DNA of 64,000 bases from the NCBI RefSeq assembly GCF_029227915.1, contig NC_079878.1, forward strand, positions 15,376,001 to 15,440,000. Reading direction: 5' to 3'. The notes under the pieces were generated by a model. The model worked only from the letters and a program-made list of their open reading frames with translations, had not been told where the DNA came from and did not search any database. Positions 21,885 to 32,459 of this stretch are shown piece after piece. Origin of the DNA: Hydractinia symbiolongicarpus (Eukaryota; Cnidaria; Hydrozoa; Anthoathecata; Hydractiniidae). Positions within the stretch are counted from its first letter, which is position 1; every line of letters begins with the position of its first letter. A program made the position numbers and the translations under genes.

Positions 21885-23003
21885 AGTGGCTGACAAGGGC
21901 AACATATCTTTCACGAAAATATGTAGCACCTTCACCGAAATATGAAATATATTTTCTGTAATTCGACATATCTTTCTGAAAATAAGTAACATCTTCTTCG
22001 AAAATATATGACATTTTTAAAACATGTGCCATTTTGAATTTTCGTTTCCGTAATTTTTGTCCCATTTTCAGTTTAGCGCGCTTTCTGAACAAATGTTGTT
22101 GCGGTGGTATCAAACTTACAATGGTTTGTCCACCTTGTGGCAAGAAACAGAAAGAAAATGCAAGGTTTTGTTAAGTTGGGGTGATAATTTACCTTTTTGT
22201 TCTGGGGACAGTTCGTCATCTGGCTCTGGGACTACAGAACAGCGTCCCTTATAAAAACCAAAAAACTTTCCTAGAGTTCTACAATTAGAACAAAAGCGAA
22301 GAACGTAAGAGCCTTTTCTCCACTAAGAAAAAAAGAGATAACAGAGAGCGAGTGAAGAAGTCATTATTCATGCTTCCACTCCACTATACCAAAAAAAGCC
22401 AGAAAACTATAGGTACTGTATATACATATTTTTTTTTTAGATATTCAAGTTCAACGTCCATTAGCAGACAGACAGAATTCAACAAATAATGACCACAGAT
22501 GAGAAAACAGTTTATTTTTTTGCATAAATAGCTTATTGGTTTTCAACTATCTTACTTGATTAATTTTTCTGTTATAGGAAAAAACATGACGTTACCATAT
22601 GTGATATATGTAGTTGGACAAAAAAGAAAGGTGCTTTCTGTTTAATTTGTCATCAGAATCAAGAATTTGAATCATCTCTACTGACGGAAACAAAGCTGGT
22701 AATAATGTATTGGCACAGCCAAGCTCTGAGCAACCGCGCAGACATCTGCAAATTTTGAGCATGTGGATTTTTGGTCAAGCAATTCTGTAGTTTGTCTTAT
22801 TTTTTACGTTTTGCTTTACACCTATGTTGCATGTGGTTGTGAGCATTAAATGTCATCACAAACAATTGTCAATCTCCTTATTAGGTTCTTTAGATACTAA
22901 TAAGGTTTTAGTGAGAAGAGACGTATCTGTAGACAGGTTGCACATGAAATCAGAGATTCTTACCCTATTTACATCTTCTGACATTCTGTCCTATGATTTA
23001 TAG

Positions 23004-23692
23004 ATGAAAGTTATTGATCCAAGAGGTCAAGAAGAGCCTGGTAGTGGAAGTGGAGTTTTAAAAGATGTCTTATGTTCGTTTTTTAATGAATTTGTGTACT
23101 CTTGCACATTCAGCTGTGACAAAGTTGTTCCTTCTATTTCTGCATGATATTGAAAGAAAAGAAATCTCCCCAACGTTTTTAGTGTCATCAGTGTCTGGTC
23201 AAGAAAATGATGATGAAGTGATGCTACTAGCGTCATTTAAAAAATACATTCCACCAGAAGAACGTAATAATGTTAAGACAATGCTTCAAAATTATTCCCA
23301 GGAAGGAGAGGACATTTTGCTTTAAACATTAAGTTCATATAAGTGCATAAAGACCAAATTGCAATAATTTGAGGGATATTCTGTTAGAGTTAGGACACCC
23401 AGAGTTAATTAAAAAGCCCAGATACATGGCTAACTGTTTTGAAACAGTGCTTGAAAGTCGATTATACCCATTTTCCACAAAAGAACAAATATTAAAGTTC
23501 TATGAAGACAGATCATTTCCAAAAAGTAAAGTTATCAAGCTTTTTGTTACTGTTCCTGATACATTACCTGAACAACAGCAAAATATTTATTGCCATTTAA
23601 TACGCTTTGTTAAATCTTTAAGAAAAGAAACGTTGAGAAAGGTTTGTGACTGGGGGAGATATATTGCCTATAAGAATAACATTAAAATTTAA
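23004..23692 (+). pseudogene. HECT-like C-terminal region carried by the transposon
   Basis: The reading from 23004 (MKVIDPRGQEEPGSGSGVLK then DVLCSFFNEF), with 23065-23325 and 23369-23692 (LLELGHPELIKKPRYMANC, VIKLFVTVPDTLPEQQQ, YCHLIRFVKSL), resembles the HECT-like proteins that often accompany transposases in cnidarian and fish genomes. HECT domains transfer ubiquitin, but no catalytic Cys context can be confirmed here. Frames change near 23100 and 23325. Upstream at about 22580-22690 a CDIC..CLIC pair suggests a zinc-finger exon. Confidence 0.4.
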
Positions 23693-23989
23693 TTTAAAAA
23701 GCAAATTCCACGCGCACCAAGAGCAACTACATGTGCCTCGATTTTGACACCCAATCACATTTACACAAGTTACAACGATCTTGAAGAGGAGTTCTTACAT
23801 GTTTTGAACAACTCCAACAGTTATTCCTTTTAGCTGGATAACTTGATTTTTGTTGTAAAATTTTGTTTTGTTGGGATATATAATCCTTATTTCATGTACA
23901 CCCTTTACTATGACTACAATTAGTTCCGAGCTTTAATTTTACACTTTTTGGTCTGTAAAGATTTTATTATAGTGTATATTAAATACGTA

Positions 23990-25032
23990 AATTGTTCCTG
24001 TACTGTTGTGAACAAATTTTGTCCAGTTTGTGGCACTGAAGTAGACTTACAACAGTGGCTTCTATATTATTATTTTTGTAAGGGATATTCCTATCACACT
24101 ATGTTGGATTTCCTTCGACTCTATTATATTGATATGTCGTTGCGCACAATTAAGTCTACAATTTAAAACGTAAATTAACTTTAGCACCAAATGTTGATCA
24201 GCAAATAAAAAATGCTTTATGCCTTGAGTTACAAACAAGCTCTTGGAATAGTGAATATTGTTCTTATGGCTTCAGCGTCCCTGTGATCCCATAATGTTAA
24301 AACTACGCCAACTCGATCTCCACGGCAGTTACTTACAAAAGAAAAGAAGGTTAGTTAGATGTCAGTATTGAAACTTAAGTCCTAATGATATTTGGCATTT
24401 AAATGGATACGATAAACTTAAAGCGTATGGTTTTCCTATTCACGGTTGCATTGATGGGTTTTGTCAGCGTATTATGGCTCAATGTACTACCGACCAATAA
24501 TACTCCAATCATTTTTGCACAACTTTTTATTAATTGTGTCATTGCAACTAACAGATGCCCAAATCGGGTCAAAAGTGATTGCGGCAGTAAAAAGGATGAA
24601 GTAGCGGCGATTCAATGTTTTTAAGAAGTAAACATGATGATTATTGCGCGTGTATCAAAGCCTATATCTACGGTTCCCCACATGGAAACCAGCGTATAGA
24701 GTTGGTTGTCACAATTTCAACGATGTCGTTTCTTATTTGATTTTTTAAAGACGTGGTTGAAAGCGGTAGTTACAATCCTGATATTGTCTACCAACTGGCG
24801 TGTGCACGCTATTGCTTCGTGAAAGTAATAGGACTTAGACGAAGTCTGGAAATACTGGAACTCGCATCTTATCTGCAAATCGGGACTTTCAGTAGTATCT
24901 GGTCGACTAGATGTTATGTATCATTTACCTGAAAGATACAAGCAGATTGTTGGAAAACATGCAACAGCAATAACCTATCGAAATAATGTCTTATACTCAA
25001 CAAAATGTGCCTTCTTATCCGTAGGAGAATAA
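23990..25032 (+). pseudogene. rve-fold transposase of the DNA transposon, decayed
   Basis: Blocks: FCPVCGTEVDLQQWLLYYYF (N-terminal helix-turn-helix region), LRQLDLHGSYLQKKRRLVR near 24305, then WHLNGYDKLKAYGFPIHGCI and IDGFCQRIM at about 24390-24470. Then come CPNRVKSDCGSKKDEVAAIQCF near 24570 (second catalytic Asp region) and a C-terminal DVVESGSYNPDIVYQLACAR near 24750. The family is an integrase-core transposase, perhaps the IS3EU group. The usual WHID is WHLN here, so the first catalytic Asp appears to be Asn. Stops and frameshifts at 24166, 24350, 24480 and later. Confidence 0.6.
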
Positions 25033-25429
25033 TTTATTTTAATACTTTGATTATCTAACAAGTGTTTTAAGCGTACCCGGACCAGTCGATTTTGATGCTT
25101 GTATATGAGGTGCTATTGTTAAATGTAAATCACCAGTGTCAAATAAGAAATGTCTTTTCCTTTTAACCCCTCTTTAAAAAAGTTACACACGTTTGGAAAA
25201 TAACATTTTCAGAAAAAATGTGTCGTATTTCAGAAAAGATATGTTGTATTTCGGGGAAAGATATGTCGTGTTTTTCGTGAAAAATGTGTCTTCGGATAAG
25301 ATATTACTAGTCAGGGTGCTGAGAGTCAAAAATTGTTAATAATAACCTGGACAAATTGAGACTATTAAAAATGGAAATTATATTGGTGTGGGATACTAAA
25401 TCACTTTACTGGCCTTTGTAAAATTTCTT

Positions 25430-25545
25430 GTAGTGCTAATCAAGGGTGTTTATAGGTTTTAATGACGTCACTTAGTAGGAAAAATCCAGGGTGCCAATCC
25501 AGGGCATTTATAGATTTTGATGATGTCATCTAGTAGAAAAAAAAA
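25430..25545. repeat. Two diverged tandem copies, ~58 bp
   Basis: AATCAAGGGTGTTTATAGG... and AATCCAGGGCATTTATAGA... both continue into TTTTxATGAxGTCAxxTAGTAG. This short duplication lies just beyond the transposon right end. Confidence 0.6.
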
Positions 25546-25613
25546 TTGATGATATTAATTTCTCCAAACAATCTGATTTATGAAGGTGCTTGGGAAATGT
25601 AAAATCTCTTCTC

Positions 25614-26931
25614 TTAAAAATTTTGCTGCCTTTTGTACCGCAATTTCTGGCAATGTATATTGTACAACTTTTCTGTTGCTTCTGACACAGTTGTCTTTGT
25701 CCTAATTTTGTCATGAAACATCAATGATTTGTCCTGTGGATTGGTTATATTAAAAACAAAAGCACAACCATATTGAGGCGTGTAAAGCGACACATTCCCT
25801 TCGAAGTACGCTACAACAGGATCAATAACAAGTCTGGCTTCTGATATGACTTTGGGATTGGTGGGCAACAAAGAATTGTATTTGTTCAACAGCTTATTTG
25901 ATGTCCTTATATTGTTGTCGTCTAAAACAGTCTCCTTGATTGATAGGAAAAGCTTTTCAATGACATTGTCAGCATGAGAGAGGATTCTACTAGCTCTAAT
26001 GTAATTAAGATAACATTATTTATGGTACTGCAATTCCATTGCTACAATGTTTTCCCATTGCTGACCAGACAGGTCAGCAATGAACAGGTCAGCAAGAAGA
26101 TTTGCCGCAGTCAACTCTGTGACGCATTTTTTTAAAATTTTCGTATTCACTTCTAGAAGCATCAGTTTATTGTGAAATAGCAAATAAAACATTCCTTTGG
26201 AGCGATGATTTTGCCTAAAAACCGAAATTTTTATTAAAATTATGTGCTTTTAACAAGAAAAATGTCTAAGAAAAGATGAGGATGATAGTACTTTCAACAG
26301 CTAACTAGAGACAAAAGTAAATTTCGAAATGGATCAGACCCATATTGCGTGTAATATCTTAATCATTTTAACAATGGAAAAACATTACCGTACTAGACTT
26401 GTGCTTTCTTCTTGTAGACCATCTTTTAGATGCAGGACCAGTATTATCCTGAACCGCAGCCATAGACTCTTCGTGCTCTCGTTTTCTTAATATTTTATTT
26501 ATATACTGATTATGTGTGTATCCTAACATTTTTGATGAAATCGTAGAGTGCAGATAGTACCTTGCTATCCTCGTTGATATGACTAAACCAATAAGATTTC
26601 TCTTGATAACAGGAGAAGTTCAATTTCAATATTTCTATTCTTACAGCCAAAATAATACGACAAGGTAACAAAATGAAAATGTTTTTTTTATAAGAACACA
26701 AGACACACAACTGAAGTCTGGTTATATAAAAGTTATATAAAAGTGATATAAAATTAAAAACCTTGCTTTTCTCACTTTTTTCAATGCTGTTTCTGTGAAT
26801 GCTCTTAAAATAATTTCTTTATCATAAATATATTTATGTGAATAAAGCATTTTAGGGCAGCCATTTCTAACCTCCTTTCTTTCTTCTTCTTCGTGTAAAA
26901 CACACTTCCCACACTTTCGATTTCTCCTCAT
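25614..26931 (-). CDS. Unrecognised candidate spliced gene
   Basis: Minus-strand segments with plausible splice edges. The first is 26931-about 26775 (MRRNRKCGKCVLHEEEERKE..., ending KK|GTGAGA). The next is about 26490-26395 (KREHEESMAAVQDNTGPASK..., after TATTAAG and before GGTAATG). Then 26163-about 26027 (MLLEVNTKILKKCVTELTAA then NLLADLFIADLSGQ, ending in a stop), and about 25990-25614 (ASRILSHADNVIEKLFLSIK, ...ARLVIDPVVAYFEGNVSLY..., stop). No domain is recognised. Codon content looks protein-like, but the in-frame stop between the last two blocks means either another junction or decay. Confidence 0.3.
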
Positions 26932-27214
26932 TTCCGGAATTCGGGATATTCTACTTTTAAAACAATGGTTTCATTCTTTTAAATAGGAAGGGGGTTGGAT
27001 GTAAATTTAAAAGCTTTAATAATTTACATCGTTTTCATTAAAAATAATAAGTAGCTTGTACTTTTTACTTACTTTTGTTTATGTAATTCTGTATTAAAAT
27101 TGCAGTATTTTTGAGCTTTTCGAAATTATAAAACTTGCAAATATTATATTTCCCCCCTGATCCATAATTTAGTAAGGCAGTTAAAAATAAAACAGTCTTC
27201 CATGGTGCAAAAAG
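26932..27214. other. AT-rich spacer
   Basis: No gene. Ends at the 3' tail of the minus-strand RTE element. Confidence 0.3.
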
Positions 27215-28666
27215 ATGGCATCTTTCATCATCATCATCATTCTCGGCTTAACGATCGTTTTCCATGCTAGCATGGGTTGGACGGGGTATATTAATGAGCT
27301 ATTAATGAGTTGAGTTTAGATCTAGACTGTGTTAGATCTAAACTCAACTTCCTCTGTATTAAGTCTTGCCTATAACCTCCTGCCAAGTCTTTCTTGGTCT
27401 GCCTCTGGGCTTTGCCCCAGGAACTATCAAGTCTCTACACTTTCTTACCCAATTATCCTCCTCCATTCTTTCCAAGTGCCCCAGCCAATTCAATCTTCTT
27501 ATCTGGACAACATCTTTAATTCTACGGATACTTAGCCTGCTTCTTAGCTCATCTGAACTCTTTCTGTCTCTTAGACTGGCGTTACACATCCACCTAACCA
27601 TTCTCATATCATTCCTTTCTAAACGGTTAAGATCTTCCTGCTTCACTGCTCATGTCTCACTACCGTACAACATAACACTTCTTACACAGGCCTCATACAA
27701 CCTACCTTTTAACTCAATTGACAAGACTCTGCTAGTCAACAAAGGAAGTAACTCTCTGAACTTTTTCCAAGCAGAACCTATCCTGCAAGTAACACTTCTT
27801 CCAACACCTCCTTCTCTAACGAGCCACTGTTGTACATCATTGAAACTGGAAATACTTCATTCTCTATAATCTCACCTTTGCAACGCTTACATACAAACTG
27901 AATGTCAGTTCTCAACCTTCTACCAATACTACTGCACTTTTTATGTACCCAATGCCTGCAAGTCTGACAAATAATTGAGTTACTACCAACACCTTTCCTG
28001 CAAATTCCACAAGGCCATTTTACAAGGTCACACTTGGCTGCAATGCTACTAATCATGACTTTGCACTTTGCTGTGTTCACCCTTAGCCCTTTCTCTTCTA
28101 GTCCTTTCTTCCACTTCTCAAACTTTTTAACTAATTCTTCCATCGACTCTGGTATGAGAACCAAATCATCTGCATACAATAACTCCCATGGACAACCTGT
28201 TCTGAACTCCATCGACAGCGCTTCTAAGACTAGAACAAACAACAAAGGACTAAGTACAGAACCCTGATGTACACCAACAATTACACTAAATTCATCACTA
28301 AGTGAATCGTTAATCCTGACACGACTTCTAGCATTGCTGTACATAGACTATACCATCGTAACTAGCCACTCATCCACACCTAATTCTCTCATAGCCCACC
28401 AAATAACTTTACGTGGCACTCTATCAAAAGCTTTCTTTAAATCTACAAAGGCAAAATAGAGATTTGTTCTCTTTCCTAAATACTTTTCCTGAAGCTTTCT
28501 AAGTAAAAACATTGCATCTGTAGTGCCACGCCCTGGAACAAAACCAAATTGCATCTTATCTATATCAATTCTTTCTCTAAGTAACTTATCAATCACTCTT
28601 TCAATAACTTTCATTACTTGATCAACCAACTTCAAACCTCTATAGTTACCTAAGTCTCCTAAACAA
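27215..28666 (-). mobile_element. RTE-like LINE, 3' half, minus strand
   Basis: 5'-truncated copy starting near 28666 (DLGNYRGLKLVDQVMKV). The RT follows with MQFGFVPGRGTTDA, FAFVDLKKAFDRVPR, VGVHQGSVLSPLLFVLVLEA and the catalytic LLYADDLVLI. Next is a PHD-like zinc cluster (CGICRKGVGSNS, ICQTC, HWVHKKC) and the C-terminal RLNWLGHLERMEEDNWVRK and PRGRPRKTW. The 3' end carries the motif CCATGCTAGCATGG followed by (GATGAT)n, a microsatellite tail typical of such LINEs. Breaks: a stop near 28348 and frameshifts near 27780 and 27650. Same family as the relics at 15380 and 29500. Confidence 0.85.
27308..27349. repeat. Perfect 17-bp inverted repeat, 8-nt loop
   Basis: AGTTGAGTTTAGATCTA at 27308-27324 is the exact reverse complement of 27333-27349, around the loop GACTGTGT. 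It lies between the RTE 3' UTR motif and the end of its coding region. Confidence 0.9.
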
Positions 28667-28789
28667 TACGCTACCTAATATAACCTAAAAACTTTATTTT
28701 GTCTTAAAAACCACTGTCAAATTACTCATAGTGCACATAATTTCCACATTCCACATCAAACTAAATGTAATCAAGCTTCATATTTATGT

Positions 28790-28900
28790 TCTTTAAATTG
28801 GAACACTTTTGCACAGATCTATTAAATATAAATAATAAAAGTCTGTTTTTCAAGAAATTTAAAGACAAACTGATTAACAAATTATGTAATACATAACCTA
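28790..28900 (+). pseudogene. C-terminal scrap of a LINE ORF
   Basis: One frame reads LEHFCTDLLNINNKSLFFKK then FKDKLINKLCNT and stops, the typical ending (SLxxFKKKLK...) of CR1/L2-type LINE polyproteins. Only about 35 codons survive and there is no neighbouring RT. Confidence 0.4.
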
Positions 28901-29500
28901 TTTTGCAACCATCACAACAACTTTTGAGTTTATCATTGTTTGATATTTATTATTGTTTAATCAATTAATTGCTTTGTTTTTTTGTATTTTTTTTTGTTTC
29001 TGTGTTTTTTTCTCTTCTTTTTTCAAACTTTGTAAACTATATTTTGCTAATTCTAATCAATCAGCTCTTGCCATTATTATAATATTTTTTATTTATAAAT
29101 AGCCCTGTTTTTGTGTCTCATCCATTCTGAACATATTTCAGAAAAAACATCTTGTTCTTAAGTAAGTAAGTTAATATTATATTTTATATTATGTTTTAAG
29201 CATATTAAATAATTAGTTTTGTAACTATATTTATGTGCACAACGAGAAGCAATAATATAATGGTTGTTTTTGTGTATACATTTTTTACACCACCTGTACA
29301 TTATATATAAAAGAGAAAAGGTATTACTTACTCACTTAAAAAAAGTCAGGACACTATCGGCCATAAAACTGGACGAGTACTCGTAGTTTTTGCAGACAAA
29401 TTAAAACATGTAAAAATGAATCCCCTACTACACTTTACTGGCCCTTTCAATTTTTCTTTGTGGTGAAATAATAAAAAAAATATTCACATAAAACGTAAAT
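28901..29500. other. AT-rich spacer
   Basis: Poly-T and AT-rich DNA. No gene or repeat family recognised. Confidence 0.35.
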
Positions 29501-30075
29501 TCACATAAAACACAAATTCTTGCATCAAAGATGAAGGGTCTCTTTAAGAGACAAGAGAGGAGTTGACATCCTCCACCATACCTTAGTTAAAGGGGCGATT
29601 GTGGAAGTCCCATGAAATGCCACATAGTGATGGTGTCACTTTAAAAAACACCCAGTCCGGTGTGTGAACGGTTGGCGCTAGGAAGGGCATCCAGCTGTAA
29701 AACAATGCCAAAACTCTTTATTAATGGCTGTAAGAACAGTTGATCAGACAAAATGCGAAAACGGGGCTGGAACTCTAAGGAGTGAAGGTGTCGCGCACGG
29801 TAGGACAGATGTCAGGTGTGAGCATCGTCAGACCGTTACCCAGCCATCACATCACAAGGTAGATAACACTACGTTGAGGATGGCTAGTGTAAGTGTTGGT
29901 ATCAGGTATTGTTGCAGGAGTATCAGGTATTGTTGCAGAGATGGTAAAAGCATCTGGATATATTGTTGATTTGAGCTTATTACAAGTCGTGCTAATCAGA
30001 TTATAAAGAATGGGTCTATTCCGAGTGAGTGGCAGTCGAGTGTAATAGTGAATTGTTTCAAGGGCAATAGTTGAG
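29500..30075 (+). mobile_element. RTE-like LINE, 5' end with a large internal deletion
   Basis: 29540-29890 is the same 5' region as at 15390-15660 (shared AAAACAATGCCAAAACTC-like text, GAGTGAAGGTGTCGCGC, CATCGTCAGACC). It reaches MASVSVGI at 29870 and then jumps to RT-region remnants (AEMVKASGYIVDLSLL, NQIIKNGSIPSEWQSSV near 30000). Endonuclease and most of RT are deleted. ATCAGGTATTGTTGCAG is duplicated at the junction (29901-29937). Confidence 0.65.
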
Positions 30076-30189
30076 AATTTTAGTTTCAATAAAATGTTAT
30101 TAATATTTTTGTTTGTATTGTATGTCATCAATTGAATACAATTATTTATTCCACTTGAAACTTGAATTTTCACTAATGATCTACTTAAA

Positions 30190-31800
30190 TTAAATAAGAG
30201 TGTGATGCCATACGTAATATGAGATTGGATAGAACTGAAATATATTTGACGAATTTATCTTAAAGGAAGTAAAAATCTTAATTTACAAATAATACTAATG
30301 CCTTGTCTGATTATAGAGGTAACATAAGATAATTGATAAGTTCATTTTAGGCTATCATTTATCCTCAGACCAAGATATTCTACAAATGGTTTTTGTTGTA
30401 TAGATATATTCCTGTCTATTACAAAAATAAAGACAGTTTGACTTATCTACATTTAGACTTAATTTGTTGGCAATAAGCCAGTCAGACACATTTACTAGTT
30501 GTTTGCTAATCATTGCCTCAAGTTGTTTTTAATTTTATTTTTGTAAAAAAGGCTAGTGTGATCAGCAAACAGTGTATAATGAAGTGTTTTTTGAAGAATT
30601 AGTTATATCATTAATATTATATTAAGATAAGCAATGGTCCTAAGACAGAACCCTGAGGTACACCACATTTAATTAATTTGGGGTTACATAATGCTTCTGC
30701 AACAGAAACACAATGTTTTCTGTTGCAGGAGCATTATGTAATGTTATGTAAATAGGAAGAAAACCAGTTCAGTGGAGTCCCTCTTATCCTATAATGCTTT
30801 AGTTTTTGTAGTAGTATTTGATGATCAACAGTATCAAATGCTTTAGCAAAGTCAAGAGAGATTGCACAAGACAATTCTTTACTCTCCATTGCTTCGGTTA
30901 TTTTTGATAATAACTAAAAACTAGTAGAACTATTTTCTCTGAATCCATACTGGCTAGATGTGAGCACTTTATTCATGTTAAGGAAGTTTGCACATTAGTT
31001 CATGTTAAGGGCTTTTGCACATTAGTTTTTCAATTAATTTATCGAAAATTGGTAAAACAGAAATGGGTCTATAATTTTTTGCTTGAAAGCATGAGTTACC
31101 TTTATACAAGGGTGTTATTCTTGCAAGTTTTAGTTTATCTGGAAAGATTCCTGTTGAAAAGGACTTAATAATTATTATACTTAGTGGTTCACTAATGATA
31201 GTTTTAATGTCTTTAATGACATTGATAGGAAAGTTGTAAATGTCAGATGCTTTTTTCCCATTAAATGACCCTAGTAGATCCTCCACTTCACATTTGGTAA
31301 CTGGTGCTATATAGAAGCTTGTGCCAATTTGATTTTCAAGGTAAGAAGTAAAATCTCTCTTTGTAGTTTGTTTTGGAAGTTTTTTAATGAGAGATACATA
31401 CACATACTTTGTAAATATTGCTCCACAACATTTACAAAGTATGAATTTTGCTGTTCTGCCATATCAGTTGAATAATTACATGATTTCCCATTAGAGATGA
31501 TAAGATTGGAGATTCATCTTTTACCTGTTTGCAATTAATAATTTAGTTGACTCCCTTCCAGAACTTTCTTATGTTATTCTTACATGAAGTATAATCTTTG
31601 TAGTAATCGTATTTTGTGGTTAAGTTCATTTCTAATAGACCTGTATTGCTTAAGAATTTCCCTGTCACTGGTTTGGATAAAATGGCTATATTGGTGTTTT
31701 TTTCTCCAATAAGTTTCAGAATAAAATCATTAATTCCTGGCTTTCTTCTTTTCTCCATTTTTTTTGTTAAAGATTGATTACAATGGAGCATGTTTACGTA
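30190..31800 (-). mobile_element. CR1/jockey-like LINE reverse transcriptase, decayed, minus strand
   Basis: Minus-strand order. 31791-31543 (RRKPGINDFILKLIGEKN, then the NNIRKFWKGVN linker) and 31403-31005 (CEVEDLLGSFNGKKASD, ARITPLYKGNSCFQAKNYRP then ISVLPIFDKLIEKL, RT start). Then SQYGFRENSSTSF near 30950, AISLDFAKAFDTVDHQIL near 30870, CGVPQGSVLGPLL near 30650 and remnants to about 30190. The YADD box is no longer readable. Many stops. A 27-bp tandem duplication (CATGTTAAGG...GCACATTAGTT, 30974-31028) and the hairpin at 30684 interrupt the frame. Confidence 0.75.
30684..30741. repeat. 25-bp inverted repeat, 8-nt loop, inside LINE coding sequence
   Basis: The left arm 30684-30708 and right arm 30717-30741 are reverse complements with one mismatch, around the loop CACAATGT. 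The left arm encodes, on the minus strand, the conserved VAEALCNP stretch just before CGVPQGS. The right arm is an inverted copy of it, where unrelated LINE sequence would be expected. Confidence 0.9.
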
Positions 31801-32459
31801 ACTACTATAATGTGAAACATACCAAAAACGGTGAAAACTATCACAAATGACGGGAAACTACAGGGAAACCGTAGGGAAACGGGGAAACGATATGAAACTG
31901 GGAGAAACGAGGGGAAACATGAGAAACAAGCGCTATAGGAAATGACCAGAAAGCATAATGCATAAAATCAATCAATCATGGCGGTCACATGCTTCACTCT
32001 CGATCGTTCCTGACCCCTCCCTGGCCCCGTACTTACATCAAATTCTAAGAAGTTTTGTGAAAATTCAGGACCACTAGTTTAAACGATAAAAATTAAAAAA
32101 CTGTTCATTAAAACTTCATCAAAGTATATAATATGGATACAAAGTAGTTTTTTTATTATATCTTACATTTTCTTTCTTTTTTGTCTTCCTTCTAGCGCTT
32201 AGTGTAAAACATACATTGTGGACTATACAGCAACACAGCTGTACTTTAAATAGCCCCGAAAAATGGTAATCATGCTGCGACAATAATGTAAACAAATTAA
32301 CAAAAACTCGAACTGACGAACGAGGCCATCATTCTATCCCTGTTCCATAACAGGGATAAAATGATCAGAAAAATGTTGTTTTAACTTATTCTGCATTGTT
32401 ATATAGCTGACCAGAAAACCACTTGGTAAACTCAGCGACTTTCTTCCGGATTGGTATGA

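Larger units (their letters stand above)
21885..25322. mobile_element. DNA transposon with long degenerate inverted ends
   Basis: The left end (about 21887-22040) contains several degenerate copies of a GACATATCTTTCTGAAAAT-like motif. The right end (about 25190-25320) contains the same motif array in the opposite orientation (AGAAAAGATATGTTGTATTTC and similar). Between them the plus strand encodes a HECT-like reading and an rve-type transposase. Terminal bases (GGCTGACAAGG against the complement of ..GTCAGGGTGCT) are only roughly matched, so the exact tips and target duplication are uncertain. Confidence 0.6.

Noticed and set aside
27366-27869. 167-codon plus-strand ORF over the RTE relic
   Set aside because: Antisense to the clearly recognisable minus-strand LINE C-terminus.
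31005-31403. An intact reverse transcriptase gene
   Set aside because: Only the first part of the RT is open. Downstream motifs are scattered over frames and the YADD box is not readable.
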